Part shown: piece after piece, positions 11,405 to 23,104 of the stretch
How positions within the stretch are numbered: position 1 is the stretch's first letter
How the letters are laid out: each line of letters begins with the position of its first letter
Assembly: GCA_950022295.1 (NCBI GenBank)
Contig: OX465601.1
Location: 78,749,501-78,813,500, forward strand
Direction of reading: 5' to 3'
DNA from: Bromus sterilis
Lineage: Eukaryota; Streptophyta; Magnoliopsida; Poales; Poaceae
Length of the DNA stretch: 64,000 bases
The notes under the pieces: model-generated
Database searches by the model: none
Told to the model about the DNA's origin: nothing
What the model saw: only the letters and a program-made list of their open reading frames with translations
Position numbers and translations under genes: made by a program

Positions 11405-12752
11405 TGATGGTACGAATTAACGCCCCCTCGTTGGTTACCCAAAGTGGAAGGTTGAGATGTAGACAACAACAAATTTCCCTCGGTGAAGATACCAAGGTTT
11501 GTCTCCAGTAGGACTCCGACAACGACATGAAGGTGACAACGGCGCCAGATATTGGTGGTTGGCGTGGACCTGCACACACAACAGATAACTTTCTCCCAAC
11601 GAGTACAAATAGGTTGTTAATCCCTCCGGCCTTGTTGTTTACAAAGGATAAAACACACGGGATAATAATGATAGTGATAGCAACAAAAAAGTAAATAAAA
11701 CAGTAAATTGATAGTGGGTGTAAACAGTATTGGAAATATGGACCGGGATCCCATGATGTTCACTACTGATGTCTCTCTCCCAAAAGACGATAAATTAGCC
11801 ATGCGAGGTAAACAAATTACAGTTGGGAAATTGACAGGATTATGTGCGGAAACCAAAGCTAATTATGCTATAAAGAAAGGAAGAGGTTCAAAAGCATGGG
11901 CGGTACGCCAAGACAAGTAGACCGAAATCCATCTGCATCTACCTACTAATCATCCAACTTGAGATATCTATCCAGAACATCTCGCTGGTATTAAGTTGCG
12001 AATCCCACCCAAAGTGCAAACTCAAAGCAACGAACAACTGCATTAAAGAACTTTGCGTAAAGTAAACAATCCTTGCACCCGCAAGTACAAGCACAATTGT
12101 TTTCCCCCTTGTGGCAACATCACATCCCCTAGACTCATGTTTCTGTCACTCAAGCTAGTCATCAGGGGGCATGAACCCACAATCATGCATAACGCTCCCT
12201 CTTGGAGTCACTACCTACTACTTGGCAAAATCAATAAACAGCAACGGAGAAGATGCCAGAATTTCTTCAGAACATAAATATAAAAGAGGATAATCAAATA
12301 TATTACTCAAACACAATCTAAACATAATCCTATAATCCATCGGATCCCAGCAAACTCAGCATAGCAACAGCAGAAATATTACATATGTGCCTCGATCATG
12401 TAGGGCAGCTCACGAGGTCTAATCCATGAAGAACAAAGAGGGGAGGAGAACATCACATAGCTAATGATCATAGACCCATGGTCCAAGGTGGGCTACTCAA
12501 GGTTCATCCGGGAAGCATCCATGGTGGTGGAGAAGCTCCCGAAGGTGATTCCTCCCTTCGGCAGGGTGCCGAGAAGAGGTCTTCTGGTGCTCCCGATCTT
12601 GGAAGCGCGGCGGCGGCGGAACAGAGGAGAGATCGCGAAAAAGGGTTCCCCTCACGGGGGTTTCTCATCACGAGGAATAAATAGACGAAGGGGGGTAGCC
12701 AGGGGGGCCACCAGGGGTCCAGGCGTCCCCCTGGCGCGGCCCCACCCTAGGG
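11405..12752 (-). repeat. Truncated 5' LTR of A1
   Basis: It matches the 3' LTR from its 3' end up to the CCCACCCTAGGG block, then stops. The missing U3 end is roughly 300 bases. Element C sequence follows directly. Confidence 0.8.
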
Positions 12753-12869
12753 CGTTCTCAAGTTCTTCTCGATAATCAATTCCTCTGCCAGACCTTCTGA
12801 GTTGTTGGTGATTCTTGTACGACCTCCAACACGCTTGGGTTCTCTGAAATTTCCTTCGCTCTCAGACAT
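12753..12869 (-). pseudogene. N-terminal part of the extra gene of element C
   Basis: Begins MSESEGNFREPKRVGGRT (ATG at 12867-12869) and is open for about 39 codons up to the A1 junction. The ATG lies four bases after a TTTCGCAG splice-acceptor-like sequence, which suits a leader intron. The downstream part of the gene is at 2574-4591. Confidence 0.5.
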
Positions 12870-13972
12870 TTTCCTGCGAAATAGATAGGTACGAGGGCAT
12901 ATAGGAAAGTTGTGAACAAGTACCAACCATTTTCGAGGAAAAACATTTTGAACGCAGTAACATATCGATGAATTTGTCTTGAAGCAAGTTTTTCATGGAA
13001 CTGCTAGGCTAGATTTTCATCGGGTGCAAATCTAACGAAGAACTTGTATGAAAGAAGTGCACAAGTGTAAATCTATCGATATGCATCTGTGGGATTTGCC
13101 TAAGTGACAGAATCCGACGGATTTCTTACCTAGATCAGATGGGAAATCGATAGAGAACTCAAGAAACAGATTTCCCAAAGATCAACAATCCAAACGGATA
13201 AAACAGACCTAAGAAAAATAAAAGAAAATCAAGAACAAATCTGAGGCTCGATGAACAGAATAGATCGGAATCGAGTCCAGAGCCGTGCATACCCTAACTT
13301 GGTGATGTACGGCGGCTACGGCAGCGTGGATGAAGATCCTCGTCGACGAGAGGTCTCCGGCGACTTCCTTCCGACAGCAAAGCGGCGAGGGAATCGACGG
13401 CGACGAACAGCACGGCGGCGCGCGAGAGCTCGGGAGAGGAGAGATGAAGTCGAGGGAATGCGAGGTCTGTGCCGGTGGGGGTGGATCGGTATTTATAGAG
13501 GTGGGGTCTGACATAACTGTCAAATCCGATCCAACGGTGCAGATTCCGCGTCTCTCCGAATTCAACGGACGGATTTTGTGGCGGTAATCGCGGGAAAATC
13601 CCAACGAACCGAAAGAAAGTTGCTCCACATCCGAGACCAAACTCATCGAACATCGAGTATAAAAGTAGACAAAAGTTCGATAGATTTTCCTTCAGAATCA
13701 ATGACATTCAAAGGGAATCTTAATCGAGTACAAATATACATGTTCATGAGAGAAAATCAGAGATGGGGTAGGGATAGAATAGAGGGAAAACAGGGTCCGA
13801 TACTTAATCAATCCGAGAGAAAAACAGTGATAAGAAAACTCGGAGTGATAAGTGTATAGGACAACACCAAACGAACAAAAACAAACGAAAAATAAACACG
13901 ATAAAAAACCATAGTACCGATAGTTATAGTCTTACTGCACATTGCGTGAGTCCAATATATTCAACTCACACC
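12870..13972 (-). promoter_or_regulatory. Likely promoter and spliced leader of the extra gene in element C
   Basis: Between the end of pol and the extra gene there is 1.1 kb without pol-like coding. In element sense it contains TATAAATA (13490-13497), a GC-rich leader, a donor-like GTATGC near 13292 and an acceptor TTTCGCAG ending at 12874, giving a candidate leader intron of about 420 bases. The arrangement resembles an ordinary plant promoter with a 5' UTR intron. Splice sites were picked by eye. Confidence 0.45.
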
Positions 13973-15571
13973 TTAGTGCACATCCAGGGGCTTCGTAAAA
14001 ATATCAGCCAATTGATCTTCGGTGCGAACATGGCTGATAACAATATGTTCTCGCTGAACATGATCTCGAAGAAAATGATGACGAATATCAATATGCTTCG
14101 TTCGAGAGTGTTGCACTGGATTATGGGCAATTTTGATAGCACTCTCGTTATCACATAGCAATGGAATTTTCTTCACAAGAATACCATAATCTTTCAGCAT
14201 TTTCTTGAGCCACAGAATTTGAGTGGAGCATGAACCAACAACAATATACTCGGCTTCAGCCATAGAAATAGATACACAATTCTGTTTCTTCGAAGCCCAA
14301 CATACAAGAGATCTACCGAGAAAATGACATGTGCCTGAGGTAGATTTCCTGACGACTCGATCATCAGCCCAGTCAGAATCGGAATATCCAACGAGATCAA
14401 ACTGGGCACCTTTGGGATACCATAGTCCCAAAGTAGATGTATGAGCCAGATATCGAAGAATTCGCTTGACAGCAATATGATGTGATTCTTTCGGGTTTTC
14501 CTGAAAACGATCACACATAAAAATTGATAGCATAATGTCAGGTCTAGATGCACAAAGGTAAAGAAGCAAACCGATCATCGAGTGATATTTGTTCTGATCG
14601 AAAGGTTTTCCCTTCTCATCTGCATCCAGATGAACATTCGTAGGCATTGGAGTCTTGATAGTTTTGCAATTGACAAGATCAAACTTCTTCAGGCAATCTC
14701 TGAGGTACTTCTCTTGAGAGATAAATGTCCCATTCTTCTGTTGACGGATTTGAAGCCCGAGAAAGAACTTCAATTCACCCATCATAGACATTTCATATTT
14801 GTTCGACATCATACGAGCAAATTCTTCGCTGATATCAGGGTTAGTACAACCAAAAATAATATCATCGACATAAATTTGACACACAAAGAGATCATCTTTG
14901 TATGCACGAGTAAAAAGAGTCGGGTCAGTGTTTCCTGGTTTGAAGCCCTTCTTCAGAAGGAAATCCTTCAGTGTTTCATACCAAGCACGAGGTGCTTGCT
15001 TTAACCCATATAGGGCCTTGTGCAACATGTACACCTTATCAGGATTCTTTGGGTCTTCAAAACCTGGTGGTTGTATAACATATACTTCTTGTTCGATTTC
15101 ACCGTTAAGAAATGCACTTTTGACATCCATTTGATATAGCAATATACCATTGTAATTGGCAAAAGCAAGGATGACATGGATGGATTCAAGTCGAGCAACT
15201 GGAGCATAAGTCTCACCGAAATCTATACCTTTGATTTGGGTGTAGCCTTGTGCAACTAGTCAAGCTTTATTCCTTATAACAATGCCATCTTCATCTTGCT
15301 TGTTGCGAAAAATCCACTTCGTACCAATGATATTATGCTTCTTGGGATCAGGTCTATCGACAAGGGACCAGACTTTATTTCTCTCGAACTGGTAAAGTTC
15401 TTTGAGCATTGCAGTCATCCATTCTGAGTCCATCATGGCTTCATCGAATTTTGATGGTTCTAGCATGGATACAAACGAAAAATTTCCATAGAAGTTAGCT
15501 AAACGAGTGCGAGAACGAGTGGTGGGACGACCTGGTAGACGAATCTCTTCGAGTATTGAGTCGACGCCCAC
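13973..15571 (-). pseudogene. pol: RT and RNase H of element C
   Basis: Copia-type reverse transcriptase with MDVKSAFLNGEI, the LYGLKQAPRAWY block and the catalytic IYVDDIIFG (near 14862), followed by Copia RNase H with GYSDSDWADD, a SMAEAEY motif and the conserved end TEDQLADIFTKPL. One in-frame TGA at about 15257-15259 (after FRNKQDEDGIVIRNKA) breaks the frame just before LVAQGY; the reading continues in the same frame on both sides. It is joined in frame to integrase upstream, apart from a TAG near 15735. Catalytic Asp residues of the YVDD box are intact. Confidence 0.9.
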
Positions 15572-15736
15572 TCTTCTTCGAACACGAGGTAAAGCTTCTT
15601 CAACAGCTTGACGATCCGGTTGTTCTTCTGGATCAGCTTGGCCTTCAGGATCAGCTTGTTCTACGGGATCATTTCCTTCGGGTTCAGCTTGACCTTCGGG
15701 TTGAGCATCTTCTTCGTTTATGCGTTCTCCTTCGAC

Positions 15737-16894
15737 CTATACATCATTAGCTTCAGGATGTTGATCTCTAGCGCCCCGGGCTATGTGTGGGAACATAGAA
15801 CCATCATCATCCTTGTTGGCTTGATGTGCATTTCCTTCAACAGGCCGAATATCTCCAGTAGCCATGTACCTGATAACTTCATCCAAAGGTGGTTCATCCA
15901 GGTTAAGAGGTAATTGCTCCTTTTGAGAGCCGTTAGTTTCATCAAATCGAACATTTACAGTTTCTAGAACTTTGCCAAGATGAGAGTTGTAAACTCTGTA
16001 AGTGTGAGAATTCGAACCATAACCTAGGAGAAAACCTTCGTGTGCCTTTGGGGCAAACTTGGAGCTGTGATTCATATCTCTGATATAACATGGAGCACCA
16101 AAAACCCAGAGATATGAAACATTCAGCTTTTTACCAGTGATAAGCTCATGTGATGTTTTCTTCAAAATTTTTTGTAGATAAACCTTGTTGATGATATGAC
16201 ATGCTGTGTTAATAGCTTCGGCCCAGAACCTGATAGGAGTCTTGTATTCAGCAAGCATTGTCCTGGCCATTTCAATAAGTGTTCGATTCTTTCTCTCGAC
16301 CACACCATTCTGTTGTGGTGTATAAGCAGCCGAGAATTCATGAGTAAAGCCATATTCATCAAGAAATTCTTTGATATGAGTGTTTTTGAATTCTGTACCA
16401 TTATCACTTCTGATATGCTTGAGAGATAATTCATATTCAGTCTGAGCTCTCTTTGCGAAAGTTTTGAAAATTTCAACAACCTTTCTCTTGTCATCTAGAA
16501 AGAAAACCCAAGTATATCGAGAGAAATCATCAACAATAACCAGACCATACTTGTTACCTCCAAGGCTAGCATAATTTTGAGGACCGAATAAATCCATATG
16601 AAGCAATTCAAGAGGACGAGTAGTAGTCATGATAGTCTTTGCTGAGTTATGTTTCTTGGCAATCTTTCCTGCTTCACAGGCACTGCATAGACGATCTTTA
16701 TCGAATTTCACATTATCAATTCCAACAATATTCTTCTTCGAGATAAGAGTTTGAAGATTTTTCATTCCTGCATGACCAAGTCTTCGGTGCCATAACCAAC
16801 CAGATGTGGCTTTAGCCATTAAGCATGTGGACACTGCAGGTCCCGAAGAGAAATCAACAATATAAAGATCACCTTTGCGATATCCTTCGAACAC
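15737..16894 (-). pseudogene. pol: Integrase of element C
   Basis: Copia integrase: a GAG-pre-integrase/HHCC zinc region (WHRRLGHAGMKNL ... LCSACEAGK), then the catalytic core with Asp in LLHMDLFGP, Asp in IRSDNGTEF and Glu in NGVVERKNRTL, then the C-terminal ...FLLGYGSNSHTYRVYN block. It ends in a TAG where the frame would otherwise run through an acidic linker into RT. A frameshift near 16955 separates it from protease. Confidence 0.9.
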
Positions 16895-16899
16895 GAAGG

Positions 16900-17230
16900 A
16901 ATAATCATCCTGTGAAAAGACAACACAACGAGAACAGAAAACAGTACAAGCATACCCATATCACAAAGTTTTGAGATAGACATAAGATTATATCCTAGAG
17001 ATTGAACAAGCATAACCTTTTCTATATGCTTATCCTTCGATATAGCAACCTTACCCAAACCAAGTACTTTTCCTTTGTTGTTTTCACCGAAGGTAATATA
17101 TCTCTGAGAAGATTCAGTTAGTTTGTCTTAGGTGAACAAATCTTTGTCTCCGGTCATATGATTTGTACAACCACTATCCATGACCCATTCTGATCGACCG
17201 GAGACATAGCCCCGCAGGATAATTAGTTAT
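16900..17230 (-). pseudogene. pol: Protease of element C
   Basis: Copia aspartic protease: MDSGCTNHMTGDKDLFT with the D-S-G active site, and downstream VQSLGYNLMSISKLCDMG, which matches the usual end of the Copia protease domain. There is a stop after DLFT and a frameshift before the integrase region. It directly follows gag. Confidence 0.75.
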
Positions 17231-19701
17231 TTTTAACCACCCACCAACGAGCATGTGACTGAGAAGGCATGGAAGTGCTAGATGAAGCAGCGGCATTATA
17301 GCGAACAAGATCATATTAGCGAGGGGGACCATCAAGCACACCATAAATATAATTCCTCGACGAGGGGTTAGAGTACTGGTAGGTATAAGCAATTTTATCG
17401 TTGTTGTCACGATGACGATAAACATTTATATCCACTCGATAGTATTCCTTCTGGGGAACATTTGAAGCAGGTACCAAGGGTTCATTTCTATCCTTGAGAG
17501 AATAGTAGTGTTTCGGTGGTACCGAAGATTTTCCCTGCATAGAATGGTTAGGGGGCAGTTATTCTACGAGATATTTGCGAACCCAAATCTGTCGCTTATA
17601 AAAACCATTCTTCGGAGGAGTACCAACAAATTCTGCAGACACTTTTCCTTCCTGATCTTTGATAAGATTGTAGTGAGAATCAAGTGATTCATCGACAATA
17701 GCCTTATCAATTTTGCAGTTGAAACCTGAAAGGTTACCAATATCAATGGGCTTTTCTTTCTCCAGAACCCAGACAGTTTTAGGATACTGCTCGGGTTCCC
17801 AGTAGGTGCCATCAGGGTTAAGTTTCCTTTCGAAACCAACACCTTCCTTTCAAGGATTCCTATGAAGAAGTGCCTTCTTTAGGATATCACATAGATACTG
17901 GTGTCCCTGAACACTTTTGAACATGCCTATTTCAAATAAATCGTTCAACCTGAGGAGTTCCTCGGTAATAGTTTCCTCGTTCGAGGGGTTAGCATCATCA
18001 ATGACAATAGGTTGCTTTCCTTTCGATTTCTCAGAAATAGACTCAGTTTTACTTCGTTCCAAACAAGTCAAGCAAGGTGAAGTAGATTCATTTTTAGCTT
18101 CTGAGCCCTGTTGAGCAATGATCGTGCGATTGAAATTCTCCAACTCTTCATGAGCCTCTCTCAGTTTCTCGAGAGCCATTTTCCTTTGAAGGAATTCATA
18201 GGTTAGCTTCTCGTAGTCCACTGAGAGAAGATCATGCCGAGAGGAAAGTTCATCATACTTTTCCTTAAGAGAAGCATGCTCATTTGTCAAAGTTTGACCT
18301 TTCTCAATCTCATCGCTCAACAAGGTCTCAGATTTTTGAATAGTTTCACTTAGAGAATCTAGTTCATCTTGTTGGATAGAAGCAAATTTGGCAAGTTTGG
18401 CACAGCTTATCCTAGAGTTACTTTCATAAGCAGACCCATCAGAAGTATCGTAGGAATTCTTAGAAGAGGATACCTTAGCCTTGGCCATGAAGCAGTAAGC
18501 TGGAGATTCATCTTCACTGATTTGATTGGTGAAGAATGAACTTGAAGGCTTGTTTGAAGCAAATGCTAGACCAGCAACACCATCAGATTCAGAACCAGAA
18601 CCAGAACCAGATCTTGAGTTTGATTCTGCTTCGGAACCGGAGGCTTCATCTTCAGGGTTCATCTCTTTACCCAGATAGGCTTTGGCACGGTGAGAATTCT
18701 TGCGTCGAGAGGAATGTGATTTCGAGGAAGAACTCTCTCGATGTTTGTGCTACTTCTTCTTCTTGTCATCATCAGAACCATCTTTCTTGTCTTTTCTAGA
18801 CTTTGAATCATATCTCTTCGACTCATAGTTTTTGCTCGATCTGTGTGACTTGCTCGAAGAGTTGCTGTGAGAATGCTTTGATCTATGTTCAATTTCCCAG
18901 AGAGGACAATCAACAATGAAGTGACATGGCTTCTTGCACTTGTAGCAACAATTATCTTTCGCTGAAGAGTTTCTGGATGATGATCGATGCTGTGATGAAT
19001 TGCTCGAATGTCTGGAAGAGTAGTTTTTCTTCGGTGAAGAGGAATTACTTCTCTGGAAGTGGTTGAATCTTTTCATTATCAGTGCCAGATCTTTTCCAAT
19101 ATTCTCGGGGTCATCAGTGGCACCTCCAGATTCAGCACTGGCTTCAGGAGTGGAATGATGTGAAGCTTTGGCCTTGAGTGCATGAGATTTTCTACGAGTT
19201 CCGTTTACATCTCGTTTTTCTTCTTCTTCCATCTCGAAAGTGTTGAGTGTCTCGAGAATATCAGCGGAAACAAGATCCTTGAAATCAGTCCTTTCCTTGA
19301 TCATCAGCATAATGTGATCGAAGGAATCATCAAGGGAACAGAGCAAAGTTCTGACAACGATCCGATTGGTAATGTCTTCGGCACCGAGAGAAATCAATTC
19401 ATTTGACAGAGCAGTGAGTCTGTTGTATATGGAGTTAACTTTCTCTCCCTCGTGCCTCTTGAATCGATAGAATTTTCTTCGAAGGGTGTCAATACGAGCA
19501 TCTTTCTGAGTAGAGACATCTTCACCAATCTTCACGAGATAGTCCCATACACCTTTGGCCGTAGAAATATTCTTGACTTCATGATATTTTTCTGGAATCA
19601 GATGGTTTGTGATGAATACCCAGATTTCAGAATCGAGGGACATCTTCTTTGCCTCTTCAGGAGTGATATCACTTTTGTCTTTGACATTTACACCATTCTT
19701 A
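17231..19701 (-). pseudogene. gag: gag of element C, main part
   Basis: UBN2-type Copia gag: ITNHLIPEKYHEVKNISTAKGVWDYL (two adjacent stretches), then RRKFYRFKRHEGEKVNSIYN. A zinc knuckle CYKCKKPCHFIVDC follows (C-x2-C-x4-H-x4-C, with Cys in place of the usual Gly before His). A very Ser/Lys-rich stretch and a long coiled coil (DELDSLSETIQKSETLLSDE and onward) complete the Sirevirus-style gag. Stops lie near 18748, 17848, 17553 and 17320. The solo LTR S1 splits gag upstream of this part, and its first residues continue at 21338-21431. Confidence 0.85.
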
Positions 19702-19706
19702 ACAAC
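19702..19706. repeat. Target-site duplication ACAAC of S1, left copy
   Basis: ACAAC directly precedes TGATGG of the LTR and recurs at 21333-21337 directly after CGTATCA. Confidence 0.9.
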
Positions 19707-21332
19707 TGATGGCTTCCATCCCCCTTCGTTGGTTACCCCAAGTGGAAGGTTGAGATGTAGTGCAGCAGCAGTTTTCCCTCGGTGAAGATACCAAGGTTTG
19801 TATCCATCAGGACTACAGAGATGATAAGTAGGTGTCAGCGGCGTAACTGACGCGGACCTGCACATAGACACAGATAACTTTGTTCCCAACGAAGTTCAGA
19901 GAGGTTGTCAATCTCTCCGGTCTTGTTGTTTACAAAGGATAAAACGCAAGGGATAATGATAGCAACTTGAAAGTAAATGCAGAAAAGTAAATATAGCGTG
20001 GAAACAGTGATAAGGATATGGACCGGGATACGTGATGTTCGCTAGTGATGTCTCTCTCCCAAAAGACGATAAAATTTCTATGCGAGGTGAACAAATTACA
20101 GAAAGGCAATTGACAGGATTATGAACGCACCGCAATGCTAACTATGCTACAAAAGAAAGGAAGAGGTTCAAAAGCACAGGCAGTACGCCAAGGTAAGTAG
20201 ACCGAAATCCATCTGCATCTACTACTAATCATCCACCTTGAGATATCTATCCAGAACATCTCGCTGGTATTAAGTTGCGAGCCCCACCCAAAGTGTAAAC
20301 CCAAAGCAACAGACAACTGCATTAAAAAGAACACTGCGTAAAGTAAAAAATCCTTGTAACCGCGGTTACAAGAACCGTTGTTTTCCCCCTTGTGGTAACA
20401 GCACATCCCCTAGACTCATGTTTCTGTCACTCAAGCGTGTCATCGGGGGGCATGAACCCACAATCTAGCACAACGCTCCCTCTTGGAGTCACTACCTACT
20501 ACTAGGCCAAAGCAATAAACAGCAACGGAGAACATGCAAGAATTACTTAGGAACAAAAATATAAGAGATAAAAACCAAATATATTACTCTATCATAATCT
20601 GAACATAATCTCATAATCCATCAGATCCTATCAAACTCAACATAGCAATAGCAGAAATATTCAAAGGTGCCTCGATCATGTTGGGCAGCTCATGAGGTCT
20701 AAGCAATGAAGATCAAAGAGGGGAGGAGAAAATCACATAGCTACTGATCACGGACCCATGGTCTAAGGAAAACTACTCACGAGACATCCGGGGAGCATCC
20801 ATGGTGGAGAGGAGACTCCCGGAGGTCAATCCTCCCTCCGGCAGGGTGCCGGGAAGAGGTCTTCTGGTGCTCCCGATCTTGGAAGCGCGGCGGCGGCGGA
20901 ACAGAGGCGAGTTCACGGAATAGGGTTCTGCTTCTAGAGTTTTCCCGTGACGGGGGATAAATAGGCGAAAGGGGGCAGCCAGAGGTGGGCCAGGGGCCCC
21001 AGGCGCCCCCCTGGCGCGGCCAGGGGTGGGGCCCCGCCGGGTGGCCGCCTGGGCCCCCCTGGCTCCCCTCTGGCCCCTCCTGAGCTCTTCTCGAAGCTTC
21101 CGTCACGCTGATTTTTTATCTGAATTTTCCCGAATTTTTCTGGCACTTTTTATATGGGGGAAAACTGAAATAGAAAAATAGCAGAAAACAGGAACTGGCA
21201 CTGGGGTGCACTGAGTTAATAGGTTAGTCCAAATATGATCAAAAGTGTATGAAAGTGTATCTAGATCATAGCAATATCACACAAAACATGCATGGAGCAA
21301 GCAGAAATTATAGATACGTTTTGGACGTATCA
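19707..21332 (-). mobile_element. S1: solo LTR of a TGATACGTC-class Gypsy element inside Copia gag
   Basis: One 1.63-kb LTR, element-sense TGATACGTCC to CCATCA, with the same 5-bp direct repeat on both sides and gag of element C resuming in frame beyond it. No internal domain is present, so it arose by recombination between the two LTRs of a full insertion. Confidence 0.93.
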
Positions 21333-21337
21333 ACAAC

Positions 21338-21431
21338 TTCCCAAGCGGCAGAGTTGATGGCCATGATGTTCCTCTTCATTTTGTCCTTCCAATAAGGATA
21401 GTCCTTCCCATTGTAAATAGGAATCAGTTCC
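21338..21431 (-). pseudogene. gag: N-terminal gag fragment of element C between S1 and A2
   Basis: Encodes YNGKDYPYWKDKMKRNIMAI in the frame that resumes after S1. It matches the beginning of Copia UBN2 gag (Y-x-x-W-x-x-x-M). A2 cuts it off at 21432, so the true start lies beyond the nest to the right. Confidence 0.8.
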
Positions 21432-23104
21432 TGATGGTGCGAGATCTCGCCCCCTCGTTGGTTACCCAAAGTGGAAGGTTGAGATGTAGATTGCGGCAAT
21501 TTCCCTTGGTGAAGACACCAAGGTTGAGGATCGACCAGTAGGACTCCAAGATCGAAAAATAGGTGGCAAGGAAACAATGGCACCGTTTTTAAGAAAAAAG
21601 TTGCTTCCTTGACCTGGACCTGCACACACAACAAATAACTTTGCTCCCAACGAGTTAGAGAGGTTGTCAGTCTCTCCGGCCTTGTTGTTTACAAAGGATC
21701 AAACGCACGGGATAATAATGATAGTGATAGCAACGGAAAAGTAAACAAAGCAGTAAATAAATAGTGGGTGTAAACAATGTTGGAAATATGGACCGGGGTC
21801 CTATGATGTTCACTAGTGATGTCTCTCTCCCAAAAGATGATAAAATAGCCATGCGAGGTAATTTTTTTTACAGCTGGTCAATTGACAGGATTATGTGCAC
21901 AAACCAATGCTAACTATGCTATAAAGAAAGGTAGAGACTCAAAAGCATGGGCGGTACGCCAAGACAAGTAGACCGAAATCCATCTGCATCTACCTACTAA
22001 TCATCCACCTTGAGATATCGATCCAGAACATCTCGTTGGTATTAAGTTGCGAACCCCACCCAAAGTGTAAACTCAAAGCAACAAACAACTGCATTAAAGA
22101 ACTTTGCGTAAAGTAAACAATCCTTGCACCCGCAAGTACAAGCACCATTTTTTCCTCCCTTGTGACAACAACACATCCCCTAGACTCATGTTTCTGTCAC
22201 TCAAGCTAGTCATCAGGGGGCATGAACCCACAATCAGGCATAACACTCCCTCTTGGAGTCACTACCTACTACATGGCCAAAGCAATAAACAGCAACGGAG
22301 AACATGCAAGAATTACTCAAGAACATAAATATAAAAGAGGAGAATCAAATATATTACTCAAACACAATCTGAACATAATCTCATAATCCATCGGATCCCA
22401 GCAAACTCAAGATAGCAACAGTAGAAGGATTACATATGTGCCTCGATCATGTAGGGCAACTCACGAGGTCTAATCCATGAAGAACAAAGAGGGGAGGAGA
22501 ACATCACATATCTACTTATCATAGACCCATGGTCCAAGGTGGACTACTCACGGTTCATCCGGGAAGCATCCATGGTGGTGGAGAAGCTCTGGGAGGTGGT
22601 TCCTCCCTCCGTCAGGGTGCCGGGAAGAGGTCTCCTGGTGCTCCCGATCTTGGAAGCGCGGCGGCGGAGGAACAGAGGAGAGATGGCGAAAAAGGGTTCC
22701 CGTCTCGGAGGTTTTGCGTCACGGATAATATATGGGCGAAGGGGGGCAGCCAGGGGGGCCACCAGGGGTCCAGGCGCCCCACTGGCGTGGCCCCACCCTA
22801 GGGTGCGCCGGGAGGGCGCCTGGGCCCCTGGTGGGTCTCCTCTACCCCCCCCCCTCGGTGATTCCCAAAGCTTCCGAAGCGCTGATTTTTATTGGATTTT
22901 CCCGAATTTTTGGAGCACTTTTAATATGGGGGAAACCTGAAATAGAAAAACAGCAGAAAATAGGAACTGGCACTGGGGTGCACTGAGTTAATAGGTTAGT
23001 CCAAATATGATCAAAAGTGTATGGAAGTTCATCAATATCATAGAAATATCACACAAAAGATGCATGGAGCAAGCAGAAATTATAAATACGTTTTGAACGT
23101 ATCA
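21432..23104 (-). repeat. 3' LTR of A2
   Basis: Element-sense TGATACGTTC to CACCATCA, about 1.67 kb, followed inward by the AAGCTTTGGGATGT polypurine-like tract. Its U5 end (GCGAGATCTCGCACCATCA) differs from A1 and matches the A2 5' LTR remnant, supporting that they are a pair. Confidence 0.88.

Larger units (their letters stand above)
4592..12752 (-). mobile_element. A1: non-autonomous TGATACGTC-class Gypsy element (gag and protease only)
   Basis: Minus-strand element: truncated 5' LTR 11405-12752, tRNA-Asp primer site, gag-protease, about 3 kb without genes, 3' LTR 4592-6235. No RT, RNase H or integrase is detectable on either strand, so it would need enzymes from another element. It is inserted in the extra gene of C; the left flank is GATGG (4587-4591). 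The right end is missing because the 5' LTR stops abruptly. Layout and LTR class resemble Triticeae Sabrina/WHAM-type elements (inference from memory). Confidence 0.8.
817..21431 (-). mobile_element. C: Sirevirus-like Ty1/Copia retrotransposon, 5' end outside the window
   Basis: Minus-strand element whose own sequence occupies 817-4591, 12753-19706 and 21338-21431; A1, S1 and A2 fill the rest. Order in element sense is gag, protease, integrase, RT, RNase H, an extra gene, two polypurine tracts, 3' LTR, which is the Copia order (integrase before RT). The long coiled-coil gag, the third gene after pol and the repeated polypurine tracts are Sirevirus traits; Maximus is the Triticeae family I would compare first (inference). 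Many in-frame stops and at least two frameshifts show that it is inactive. The start of gag, the primer site and the 5' LTR should lie right of the window. Confidence 0.85.
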
